Below, one piece after another: positions 1 through 5,723 of a stretch of 5,723 nt of DNA. Under the pieces are notes generated by a model. That model saw nothing but the letters and a program-made list of their open reading frames with translations, was not told the DNA's origin and did no database searches. Origin of the DNA: Balneolales bacterium (lineage in GTDB: Bacteria > Bacteroidota > Rhodothermia > Balneolales > Natronogracilivirgulaceae); contig SKIC01000181.1 of assembly GCA_007116685.1 (NCBI GenBank), positions 1 through 5,723 on the forward strand, given 5' to 3'. A program made the position numbers and the translations under genes. The stretch's first letter is position 1, and the number at the start of each line of letters is the position of its first letter.

Positions 1-931
1 AAATAAGCCACTTCGTATCGTTTATATGGGCAGTCCGGAATTTGCTGTACCCGGATTAGAAGCCATTCATAAAAGCCCTCACGAAATCTGTGCCGTAGTC
101 AGTGGCTTTGACAAAAGGCGTGGTCGTGGAAATCAGACATCCCCCACACCGGTAAAACAGAAAGCTATTGATTTAGACATCCCTGTTTTTGAAGCTGAGG
201 ATATGCGCTCTCAGGAATTGCATGATTATATTTCTGATTTGAATCCCGATATGATTGTCATTGTGGCGTTCAAAATTTTACCCTCTTCTTTAATAGCTGT
301 GCCTAAGATTGGTGCTATTAACTTACACGCTTCACTACTGCCGGCTTATCGTGGAGCGGCTCCTATTCATCATGCCGTTATTCAGGGAGAAGAAAAGACA
401 GGAAACACGATTTTCTTTCTGGATTCAAAAATTGATACGGGAGAAATTCTTTTACAAAAAGAAATCCCGATCGGACAAAACGAAACTACCGGAGAGGTTT
501 ACGAACGCCTGATGCATCTTGGTGGAGAAATGTTACCTGAGGCTTTGGATTTGATATCAGGTGGTGAATATACTCTCAGCAAACAAGATGACAGTCTTGC
601 CAGTAAAGCTCCAAAAATCTTTCCTGACGATGCCAAAATAGATTTAGACTTGGATGCTCTGTCCATTCACAATCTTATACGTGGCATGAGTCCTTTTCCG
701 GGTGCCTGGGGTTTGCTAGATGGTAAAAAATTAAAAATCTACAGGACTGAAATTCAGAATACTGCTAGCACCAATAAGGCTACAGGACGGTTATTTATTG
801 AAGATGGCAAAGCATATCTTGAATGCAAAGATGGAGCCCTAATTCTTAGCGAACTACAATACGAAGGTAGGCAAAGAATGAATGGCTACGATTTCCTTCT
901 TGGTTATCAGGATAATGCCATTCTGAATTAA
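1..931 (+). CDS. fmt: methionyl-tRNA formyltransferase, 5' end cut by window
   Basis: The enzyme transfers a formyl group from 10-formyl-tetrahydrofolate to Met-tRNAfMet in the cytoplasm, giving the initiator tRNA. The reading frame is open to the left edge: the codons before the ATG at 26 encode NKPLRIVY, which joins MGSPEFAVP to form the normal first strand of the family. The ATG at 26 is therefore internal, and the true start should lie a few codons outside the window. Counting from the Met at 26, the catalytic triad is visible as N99 and H101 in INLHASLLPAYRGAAP and D137 in KIDTGEIL, matching N108, H110 and D146 of E. coli Fmt. The C-terminal OB-fold part includes LIRGMSPFPGAW, which is typical of Fmt. 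The 309 visible residues are close to the usual 305-320. The stop TAA is at 929-931, two bases before a foldback element. Identification is very secure; only the exact start is unknown. Confidence 0.97.
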   Translation, partial: NKPLRIVYMGSPEFAVPGLEAIHKSPHEICAVVSGFDKRRGRGNQTSPTPVKQKAIDLDIPVFEAEDMRSQELHDYISDLNPDMIVIVAFKILPSSLIAVPKIGAINLHASLLPAYRGAAPIHHAVIQGEEKTGNTIFFLDSKIDTGEILLQKEIPIGQNETTGEVYERLMHLGGEMLPEALDLISGGEYTLSKQDDSLASKAPKIFPDDAKIDLDLDALSIHNLIRGMSPFPGAWGLLDGKKLKIYRTEIQNTASTNKATGRLFIEDGKAYLECKDGALILSELQYEGRQRMNGYDFLLGYQDNAILN

Positions 932-932
932 A

Positions 933-1074
933 AGGAGGCTTTGAAAAACTGTCTTTTTGCCCAATATCTTTGTTATCAGGATTTTAAAATCCTCACATAT
1001 GGTCGATATGCTGCGATTTTAAAATCCTTCTGGCCTCGATCTTGAACAAAAATCCTGGTTTTTCAATGCCTCCT
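933..1074. repeat. 142-bp near-palindromic foldback element (MITE- or REP-like)
   Basis: The whole segment is an imperfect inverted repeat centred near 1003. The outer arms are 933-949 (AGGAGGCTTTGAAAAAC) and 1058-1074 (GTTTTTCAATGCCTCCT), pairing at 16 of 17 positions. Further in, TTTTTG at 954-959 faces CAAAAA near 1047-1052. Next, AGGATTTTAAAATC (978-991) faces GATTTTAAAATCCT (1015-1028), and CATAT (996-1000) faces ATATG (1006-1010) around the loop GGTCG. The 16-bp stretch 978-993 is also a perfect palindrome in its own right. No coding frame of note lies inside it. It starts directly behind the fmt stop, so it would form the 3' end of the fmt mRNA and could protect or terminate it. The symmetry is seen directly; a mobile, multicopy nature is inferred from the architecture, because only one copy is in the window and no clear target-site duplication is visible. 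Confidence 0.75.
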
Positions 1075-1080
1075 AAAAGT

Positions 1081-1107
1081 AAAATTTCAGTAGCTCACTG
1101 AATTTTT
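1081..1107 (+). terminator. weak terminator-like hairpin after fmt
   Basis: TTCAGT (1086-1091) pairs with ACTGAA (1097-1102) around the loop AGCTC. After one T-T mismatch, AAAA (1081-1084) can pair with TTTT (1104-1107), and a T-rich run continues to about 1118. The stem is short and AT-rich, so it is a weak terminator at best. The A run on the left means it could act in either direction. It separates fmt from the next promoter. Confidence 0.35.
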
Positions 1108-1121
1108 GCTGTTTCTTTACC

Positions 1122-1129
1122 TATATTTG
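1122..1129 (+). promoter_or_regulatory. candidate Bacteroidota-type -7 box for the ankyrin gene
   Basis: TATATTTG matches the TAnnTTTG -7 consensus exactly and lies 41 nt before the ATG at 1171. No good TTTG -33 box is found at the expected distance of about 19-21 bp upstream; the TTTG at 1105-1108 is too close. The call rests on one short motif in AT-rich DNA, supported by its position between a possible terminator and a gene start. Confidence 0.4.
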
Positions 1130-1170
1130 GACACATTTTAAATCAAAATCACGGAAAACTCGCAATAGCA

Positions 1171-1881
1171 ATGGAATTATCAGCGCTTTTACAGGCATGT
1201 AAATCAGGTGATTTAGCAGCCGTTAAAAATGAAGTAGAATCTGGAGCAGACATTAACCAAATCGGCAAGAGTGGTTCCACTCCGCTTATTTTTGCGGCTG
1301 AGTCAGATAATATGGATATCGTGACCTATCTCGTTGACAAAGGTGCGCAGGTCAATATTAAAAACAAGATGGGTGGAACAGCATTAAACCGTGCTGCTCA
1401 AAATGGAAATCTTGATGTGATGCGGTATCTGCTTGATAATGGAGTAGAAATTGGTCCACTCGCCGTAATTATTGCTGCACGAGAAGGTAAACTTGGCGCA
1501 GTAAAATTACTGGTCGAAAAAGGTGCTGATGTCAATGCCAAACAACCTTGGGGGCACACCGCACTCATGCTGGCGTCCCGGGAAGGGCATCAATCCATTG
1601 TTCGATATTTGGTTGCGCAAGGTGCAGATGTTTCTGCAAGAGACAAAAATGGCAATACTGCACTATCTATGGCAAATGAAAACGATAATATAGAAATATC
1701 AGCCATATTGAAGCGATCTGGTGCCACAGAGCAAAAGGTTAAAAAGAAACCCGTTGCACCTCCTGTTGATGATTCTGATGATGACGATGATGATATTGGC
1801 ACTGACGACATTATCGACGCAGAAAATATTGCTGATGATGCTGATGAACCGGGAGATAATATCGACCTGGATAAAGACTAG
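1171..1881 (+). CDS. ankyrin-repeat protein with acidic C-terminal tail
   Basis: The 236-residue protein starts with a helix (MELSALLQACKSGD) that already belongs to the first repeat, so there is no signal peptide or membrane segment and it should be cytoplasmic. Six ankyrin repeats cover about residues 2-186, with recognisable cores such as GADVNAKQPWGHTALMLA. The spacing of equivalent positions is 33 residues, except between repeats 3 and 4, where it is 27, so the finger loop of repeat 4 is shortened. A basic linker (QKVKKKP, 188-194) leads to an acidic tail: 20 of the last 38 residues are Asp or Glu, including six Asp in a row (203-208). Ankyrin repeats bind proteins; the partner is unknown and no catalytic domain is present. 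ATG 1171 has no Shine-Dalgarno but sits just before the first repeat. The gene has its own candidate promoter and a strong terminator, so it is probably monocistronic and not functionally tied to fmt or his. Confidence 0.9.
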   Translation: MELSALLQACKSGDLAAVKNEVESGADINQIGKSGSTPLIFAAESDNMDIVTYLVDKGAQVNIKNKMGGTALNRAAQNGNLDVMRYLLDNGVEIGPLAVIIAAREGKLGAVKLLVEKGADVNAKQPWGHTALMLASREGHQSIVRYLVAQGADVSARDKNGNTALSMANENDNIEISAILKRSGATEQKVKKKPVAPPVDDSDDDDDDIGTDDIIDAENIADDADEPGDNIDLDKD

Positions 1882-1888
1882 ATTCAAG

Positions 1889-1920
1889 GGGATAATGAGA
1901 GTTCATTATCCCTTTTTTTT
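1889..1920 (+). terminator. strong intrinsic terminator after the ankyrin gene
   Basis: GGGATAATGA (1889-1898) and TCATTATCCC (1903-1912) form a perfect 10-bp stem with loop GAGT, followed by eight T (1913-1920). It begins seven bases after the stop codon. The AAG just before the stem can extend pairing into the T run. It should isolate the ankyrin transcript from the his operon. Confidence 0.93.
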
Positions 1921-2004
1921 GCATTACAGTATTCCGAAAACCTGATTTAAGATTTCAAATATTTCATTCAACACCTGAACAGTTTAAAGCCTATTTTCCG
2001 TCCA

Positions 2005-2036
2005 TTTAAAGGGCACGATTACTGTTCTTACTTTTG
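2005..2036 (+). promoter_or_regulatory. candidate his operon promoter
   Basis: TACTTTTG at 2029-2036 fits the Bacteroidota -7 consensus TAnnTTTG exactly. Twenty bases upstream, TTTA (2005-2008) is a 3-of-4 match to the -33 TTTG box. Transcription would start near 2042 and leave a leader of about 74 nt before the hisG GTG. The site lies downstream of the ankyrin terminator, where an operon promoter is needed. The boxes were read by eye and no transcription start is proven. Confidence 0.5.
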
Positions 2037-2042
2037 TTCTTA
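2023..2042 (+). repeat. 8-bp direct repeat across the his -7 box
   Basis: TGTTCTTA occurs at 2023-2030 and again at 2035-2042, a 12-bp period. The two copies overlap both ends of the candidate -7 box (2029-2036). Such a pair could be an operator, but in T-rich DNA it may be chance, and no known regulator motif is recognised. Confidence 0.35.
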
Positions 2043-2048
2043 ATTATT

Positions 2049-2080
2049 GGTAGTTCGCACTAAAGTATTTTACGACTACC
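2049..2080 (+). promoter_or_regulatory. hairpin in the hisG leader
   Basis: GGTAGTTCG (2049-2057) pairs with CGACTACC (2073-2080), giving eight base pairs with one bulged T. An inner stem of TAAA (2061-2064) with TTTA (2069-2072) sits on top. The structure lies between the candidate promoter and the hisG start, so it would be in the leader RNA. There is no uninterrupted T run directly behind it (the next bases are ATTTCTCTCTT), so it is not a standard terminator; it could stabilise the mRNA or act in attenuation. The pairing is seen directly, the role is unknown. Confidence 0.5.
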
Positions 2081-2115
2081 ATTTCTCTCTTAATTTTTAA
2101 ACATTTTTTATTAGC

Positions 2116-2988
2116 GTGAATTCGAAAAATAAGACTCTCCGTATAGCCATTCAGAAAAGTGGTCGTTTATCAGAACAAACATTAGAATTACTTCAAAGCA
2201 TTGGCTTGAAATTCAATGGTTATAAAAACCGATTGATGGTACAAGCCAGAAACTTTGATGTAGAGTTATTATTAATCAGAGATGATGATATTCCTGAATA
2301 TGTGCAGGACGGGGTTTGTGAACTAGGTTTTGTAGGTGCAAATGTAACTTTGGAGCGTAAAGCAGATGTTAAGGTACTTCGTAATCTTGACTATGGTATT
2401 TGCAGATTATCGCTTGCTGTGCCTAAAGATTCAGGGATTACTAAGGCTGAAGACCTCAGTGGGAAGCGTATAGCCACCAGTTATCCAAATCTCACTAAAC
2501 AGTATTTTGAAGAAAAAGGTCTTTCCGTTGATACCGTTTATATCAATGGTGCCGTTGAGGTAACGCCAACTTTAGGTGTGGCTGATGTTATATCTGATTT
2601 GGTTTCAACAGGTGGCACACTTAAAGCTAATGGCTTAGAAGAATTGGTCTCCATTCTTCACTCTGAATGTCAATTAATCCAGACGAATAGAAGCGTTTCT
2701 CCCGAGAAGCAGGAGTTGATTGACAAGTTCCTCACCCGGATGGAAGGCAGTCAGCAGGCTGACCGTAGTCGTTATATCATGATGAATGCACCAACGCAGG
2801 CCGTTGACAAAATTTGTGAGATTATTCCATCTCTAAACAGCCCCACAGTCCTTCCATTGGCTGATGATAATATGGTGGCCATCCACTCTGTAATACCAAT
2901 CGAAGAATTTTGGGAAGTTATGGAGCAGCTGAAAGAAGCCGGAGCAACGGGAATCGTTATTCTGCCCATTGAAAATATGATCGTTTAA
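2116..2988 (+). CDS. hisG: ATP phosphoribosyltransferase, long form
   Basis: HisG catalyses the first, committed step of histidine synthesis, joining ATP and PRPP to give phosphoribosyl-ATP. The N-terminus LRIAIQKSGRLSE is typical. The family signature runs from about E148 to L169 (EVTPTLGVADVISDLVSTGG), and DLVSTGGTL forms the PRPP-binding loop. With 290 residues this is the long form. Its C-terminal domain, about residues 215-290 ending in GATGIVILPIENMIV, is the PII-like regulatory part that binds histidine in this class, so feedback inhibition is expected and no HisZ partner is needed. GTG at 2116 is chosen as start because the next in-frame ATG (codon 41) would remove the conserved N-terminus; no Shine-Dalgarno precedes it. 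The stop is followed after 2 nt by hisD. This is the first gene of the operon, behind a candidate promoter and a leader hairpin. Confidence 0.97.
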   Translation: MNSKNKTLRIAIQKSGRLSEQTLELLQSIGLKFNGYKNRLMVQARNFDVELLLIRDDDIPEYVQDGVCELGFVGANVTLERKADVKVLRNLDYGICRLSLAVPKDSGITKAEDLSGKRIATSYPNLTKQYFEEKGLSVDTVYINGAVEVTPTLGVADVISDLVSTGGTLKANGLEELVSILHSECQLIQTNRSVSPEKQELIDKFLTRMEGSQQADRSRYIMMNAPTQAVDKICEIIPSLNSPTVLPLADDNMVAIHSVIPIEEFWEVMEQLKEAGATGIVILPIENMIV

Positions 2989-2990
2989 AT

Positions 2991-4295
2991 ATGCTGAAAA
3001 CGTATCAATATTCTCAATTAAGCTCAGATGAACTCACGAAGTTATGTAACCGCGTAGCTGTTGATCTGGATCAGGCTTTCGAAACCGTGAGGCCAATCAT
3101 CAAAGATGTAGCTATCCGTGGCGATAAGGCTGTTTCTGAGTACAACATGAAGTTTGATGGCAGAAGCAATGACCCTCTTTATATCCCTGTAAGGCAGCCG
3201 GACGATATCCCGATTAATGAACAGACCAAATCTGCTTTTAATATCGCTTATCAGAATATTTTTGAGTTCCACAAAGCACAACTTCCGCATCTGCTTGAAG
3301 TCGAAACCATGCCCGGCGTAGTTTGCAGACGCGTACCTGTTCCCATTCAAAGTGTAGGCTTGTATGTGCCCGGTGGAACTGCTGTTTTACCATCCTCAGT
3401 ATTGATGTTGGGAGTTCCGGCGCAACTTGCCGGATGCAAAACCATTGTGATTGCCACTCCTCCCGGAAAAGATGGCTCGGTTGCCCTGGAAGTTGAATAT
3501 GCAGCAGCACTTTGCGGTGTTTCAGGAATTTTACAAGCAGGAGGCGCACAGGCCATCGCGGCTCTGGCTTACGGCACAGAAACTGTCCCCAAAACTTTGA
3601 AAATTTTGGGACCGGGTAATCAATTTGTAACCGCTGCAAAAATGCATCTCCAAAACTCAAATGCTAGAGTGGCCATTGATATGCCGGCCGGTCCTTCTGA
3701 AGTTTTGGTTATTGCAGACGAATCGGCGAATCCTGCTTTTATTGCCGCAGATTTACTATCTCAGGCAGAACACGGTAATGACAGTCAGGTGGTTTTAGTT
3801 GCTACTAAGAGCACGAATATCGAAGCCATAAATAAAGAACTCGAAAAACAGCTCAATGCTCTGCCACGTGCTGAGTATGCTAAAAAAGCACTTGACGGTA
3901 GCTATACGGTAGTTGTTTCTGATCTTGAAGAAGCGATGGCTTTTTCGAACGAATATGCTCCGGAGCATTTGATAATTCAAACCAAAGATGCTTCTGAATT
4001 AGCTCAAAAAGTTGTGAATGCCGGGTCTGTTTTCATCGGACACTGGACACCTGAATCTGTTGGTGATTATGCATCAGGAACCAATCACACGCTACCTACT
4101 TCCGGGTATGCAGCAGTGTATAGTGGCGTTTCTGTTGATGCTTATTTTAAACACATTACCATGCAGGAACTCACAGAAGACGGATTGCAGGTATTGGGTC
4201 CGGCCGTTGAAATTATGGCTGAAACCGAATCTCTGGATGCTCATAAAAATGCCGTCAGTATTCGCTTAAAACAGTTAAAAGCAACTCAATCATAG
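2991..4295 (+). CDS. hisD: histidinol dehydrogenase
   Basis: HisD oxidises L-histidinol to L-histidine in two NAD-dependent steps, the end of the pathway, as a zinc-dependent cytoplasmic homodimer. The 434 residues match the normal family length. The zinc ligands can be read as Q258 and H261 (LLSQAEHGNDSQ), D359 (PESVGDYASGTNH) and H418 (LDAHKN). The catalytic pair is E325-H326 in EYAPEHL. These lie at the same positions as in E. coli HisD or one residue off. The glycine-rich segments SVGLYVPGGTAVLPSS (121-136) and GPGNQFVTAAK (207-217) are also in place. ATG 2991 lies 2 nt behind the hisG stop, without a Shine-Dalgarno, so translation may be coupled. The stop TAG is 5 nt before hisC. Nothing in the sequence suggests loss of function. 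Confidence 0.98.
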   Translation: MLKTYQYSQLSSDELTKLCNRVAVDLDQAFETVRPIIKDVAIRGDKAVSEYNMKFDGRSNDPLYIPVRQPDDIPINEQTKSAFNIAYQNIFEFHKAQLPHLLEVETMPGVVCRRVPVPIQSVGLYVPGGTAVLPSSVLMLGVPAQLAGCKTIVIATPPGKDGSVALEVEYAAALCGVSGILQAGGAQAIAALAYGTETVPKTLKILGPGNQFVTAAKMHLQNSNARVAIDMPAGPSEVLVIADESANPAFIAADLLSQAEHGNDSQVVLVATKSTNIEAINKELEKQLNALPRAEYAKKALDGSYTVVVSDLEEAMAFSNEYAPEHLIIQTKDASELAQKVVNAGSVFIGHWTPESVGDYASGTNHTLPTSGYAAVYSGVSVDAYFKHITMQELTEDGLQVLGPAVEIMAETESLDAHKNAVSIRLKQLKATQS

Positions 4296-4300
4296 TAAAC

Positions 4301-5374
4301 ATGGTTACGATTGACGACATTTTAGCTAAAATCAGACCTAATATCGCAAAACTCACACCTTACCGGTGTGCGCGGGATGATTTTGACAGCGGGATCTTAC
4401 TCGATGCCAACGAAAACAGTTTTGGTTCAGCCATTGACTCCGATTTGGAATTGCATCGTTATCCTGACCCACATCATGCGAAATTGTGTAAAGCGTATGC
4501 CGCTTATCGGGGTGTGAATCCTGATCAATTATTTTTCGGAGTGGGTTCTGATGAAGCAATTGATAATATCATCCGTATTTTCTGCGAGCCCGGACAGCAT
4601 AGTCTGCTGATTACTCCTCCTACGTATGGGATGTACAAAGTGAGTGCGAACATCAACAATGTTCAGATATCAGAAGCGCCTCTTACCAAATCTTTTCAAT
4701 TGGATATTCCGGCTCTGAAAGATGCTATTGAGGATAACACTCGCATTATTTTTCTTTGTTCGCCAAATAATCCCACGGGAAATACCTTGAACAGAGAAGA
4801 TGTACTGGAAGTACTCAAAAATTTTGATGGAATAGTAGTAGTAGATGAGGCTTATATAGATTTTTGTCCGGATAAAACTTTCGCCAAAGACGTAGAAGAT
4901 TATCCTAATTTGGTTGTGCTTCAAACCCTATCCAAAGCATTTGGAATGGCCGGAATTCGATTAGGTGCTGCGATTGCTCACAGAAGCATTATTCGGTTCA
5001 TGCGCTCTATCAAAGCTCCGTATAATCTGAATTCATATACTCTGAATGCAGGCTTAGAAGCATTGGCAGCCAATGAAAAAGTTGCGAAATCCGTAAAAGC
5101 ACTTAACGATGAAAGAGTTTGGCTCAGCGAACAATTGGATGTCATTCCTGAGGTAGAGACCATCTTTCCCTCAGATGCTAATTTCTTGCTTATTCGTATT
5201 CAGAAAGCAAAACAAATTTACTATCGCTCTGCTGAACTTGGTGTAGTGATTCGTTATCGTGGTGATCAGATGCATTGCGAGGAAACCTTGCGAATAACCA
5301 TTGGCACACGTGCAGAGAACGAAGAATTACTCAAGGTTTTAAAACAAATTATCCAAGAACTTAAGACACCATAG
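4301..5374 (+). CDS. hisC: histidinol-phosphate aminotransferase
   Basis: HisC is a PLP enzyme of fold type I (class I/II aminotransferases) that moves the amino group of glutamate to imidazole-acetol phosphate, giving histidinol phosphate. The 357 residues are the usual length. Visible landmarks are LDANENSFG (34-42), RYPDP (53-57), the loop SPNNPTGNT (154-162) with N157, VVDEAYIDF (180-188) with D182 and Y185 for the PLP ring, and the Schiff-base lysine K212 in TLSKAFGMAGIRLG, followed by the phosphate-binding R220. The C-terminal part contains RYRG and a conserved LRITIGTRAENE. ATG 4301 lies 5 nt after the hisD stop and is the natural start, with MVTIDDILAKIRPNI reading as the normal N-terminal helix. 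hisB follows after 21 nt, so the gene is co-transcribed in the his operon. Confidence 0.97.
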   Translation: MVTIDDILAKIRPNIAKLTPYRCARDDFDSGILLDANENSFGSAIDSDLELHRYPDPHHAKLCKAYAAYRGVNPDQLFFGVGSDEAIDNIIRIFCEPGQHSLLITPPTYGMYKVSANINNVQISEAPLTKSFQLDIPALKDAIEDNTRIIFLCSPNNPTGNTLNREDVLEVLKNFDGIVVVDEAYIDFCPDKTFAKDVEDYPNLVVLQTLSKAFGMAGIRLGAAIAHRSIIRFMRSIKAPYNLNSYTLNAGLEALAANEKVAKSVKALNDERVWLSEQLDVIPEVETIFPSDANFLLIRIQKAKQIYYRSAELGVVIRYRGDQMHCEETLRITIGTRAENEELLKVLKQIIQELKTP

Positions 5375-5395
5375 AAACAGCCAAACTCATTGCTC

Positions 5396-5723
5396 ATGAT
5401 TCGTATTTGGTACGCTAATACCGTTTTTGAAAAGAATCGCCTGCCAGCCGGTTTTATTACTTCCGTGATCCGATTTAAAGATGCCGGTCATCATGTCGCT
5501 TATGATTTATCAGGCGTAAGTGATGCTAAAAATCTACTTAAAGCAGAAGGCTTGCATGCTGATTTCGATGACGAAAACTCTGCGGATTTAATCATCTCTC
5601 GCAACGATAATTCGTTCACAGCCTCCACCGAAGACGGAAAGAAAACGAACTCCTATATCTCTCTGGAGGAGTTAGCGACTAAAGAGCGTTTCACTTTGCG
5701 GACTGCTACGGTATCCCGAAAAA
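5396..5723 (+). CDS. hisB: imidazoleglycerol-phosphate dehydratase with atypical N-terminal region, 3' end cut by window
   Basis: The frame from ATG 5396 stays open to the window end, giving 109 codons. Residues 102-109, RTATVSRK, match the start of the IGPD domain of HisB, which normally reads RxAxVxRxTxET; this domain dehydrates imidazoleglycerol phosphate. Position behind hisG-D-C is where hisB is expected in Bacteroidota. The preceding 101 residues are unusual. Bifunctional HisB proteins carry a HAD phosphatase of about 165 residues with DxDGT near residue 10; here the same place reads RIWYANTVFEKN, without the aspartates. Residues 18-53 (around IRFKDAGHHVAYDLS and LLKAEGLHADFD) still resemble the core helix-strand-helix of HAD proteins, so a shortened, inactive HAD remnant is possible, but weakly supported. 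ATG 5396 is the first start after an in-frame stop, which is the hisC stop itself. Only eight IGPD residues are visible, so the hisB call relies partly on context. Confidence 0.75.
   Translation, partial: MIRIWYANTVFEKNRLPAGFITSVIRFKDAGHHVAYDLSGVSDAKNLLKAEGLHADFDDENSADLIISRNDNSFTASTEDGKKTNSYISLEELATKERFTLRTATVSRK

Noticed and set aside
26..931. ATG at 26 as the true start of fmt
   Set aside because: The open codons upstream encode NKPLRIVY, the conserved first strand of Fmt, so the start must lie outside the window.
978..1028. The two GATTTTAAAATC copies as part of a CRISPR array
   Set aside because: Only two copies exist, each is self-palindromic and they are the symmetrical arms of one foldback element; there is no regular repeat-spacer pattern.
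1699..1887. - strand frames opposite the ankyrin tail
   Set aside because: They mirror the GAT/GAC-rich acidic tail and give low-complexity Ile/Ser-rich peptides, as expected of an antisense shadow.
2047..2100. Short TTG-started frame of 17 codons in the his leader as an attenuator peptide
   Set aside because: It contains only one His codon and has a TTG start without a ribosome site; a histidine attenuator peptide would have a run of His codons.
3238..3660. 140-codon open frame on the - strand inside hisD
   Set aside because: It lies wholly within a well-conserved hisD, and its translation resembles no family I know; it is a shadow of hisD codon use.
5665..5701. GGAGGAG followed by a TTG at 5696 as a separate IGPD start
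   Set aside because: The spacing of 24 nt between the two is far too long, other genes here use no Shine-Dalgarno, and the frame is continuous from ATG 5396.

Overview
The window holds the 3' part of a methionyl-tRNA formyltransferase gene (fmt), a stand-alone ankyrin-repeat gene, and the first four genes of a histidine biosynthesis operon (hisG-hisD-hisC-hisB, the last cut by the window end). All genes are on the + strand. The base composition looks moderately AT-rich. None of the five visible start codons has a Shine-Dalgarno-like sequence, and two intergenic regions carry an exact TAnnTTTG box, the -7 promoter element known from Bacteroidota. With the hisG-D-C-B order and the long-form HisG, this points to a member of Bacteroidota or a close relative such as Balneolota/Rhodothermota. 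That assignment is an inference.

Layout. 1-931: fmt, lacking only its first few codons. 933-1074: a 142-bp near-palindromic foldback element starting two bases after the fmt stop. 1081-1107: a weak terminator-like hairpin. 1122-1129: a candidate -7 box. 1171-1881: a 236-residue protein of six ankyrin repeats with a strongly acidic tail, followed by a very clear intrinsic terminator (1889-1920). 1921-2115: his control region with a candidate promoter (-7 box at 2029-2036), an 8-bp direct repeat across it, and a hairpin in the presumed leader (2049-2080). 2116-2988 hisG (GTG start), 2991-4295 hisD, 4301-5374 hisC and 5396-end hisB follow with gaps of 2, 5 and 21 nt.

The his genes work together. 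HisG commits ATP and PRPP to the pathway, HisB makes imidazole-acetol phosphate, HisC transaminates it to histidinol phosphate, and HisD oxidises histidinol to histidine. The phosphatase step between HisC and HisD is normally done in related bacteria by an N-terminal HAD domain of HisB. Here the roughly 101 residues before the IGPD start are short and lack the DxDGT motif, so this step may be carried by another protein.

Most of the window is ordinary core metabolism. The points most worth a second look are the unusual N-terminal region of HisB and the foldback element after fmt. No complete new system is evident.
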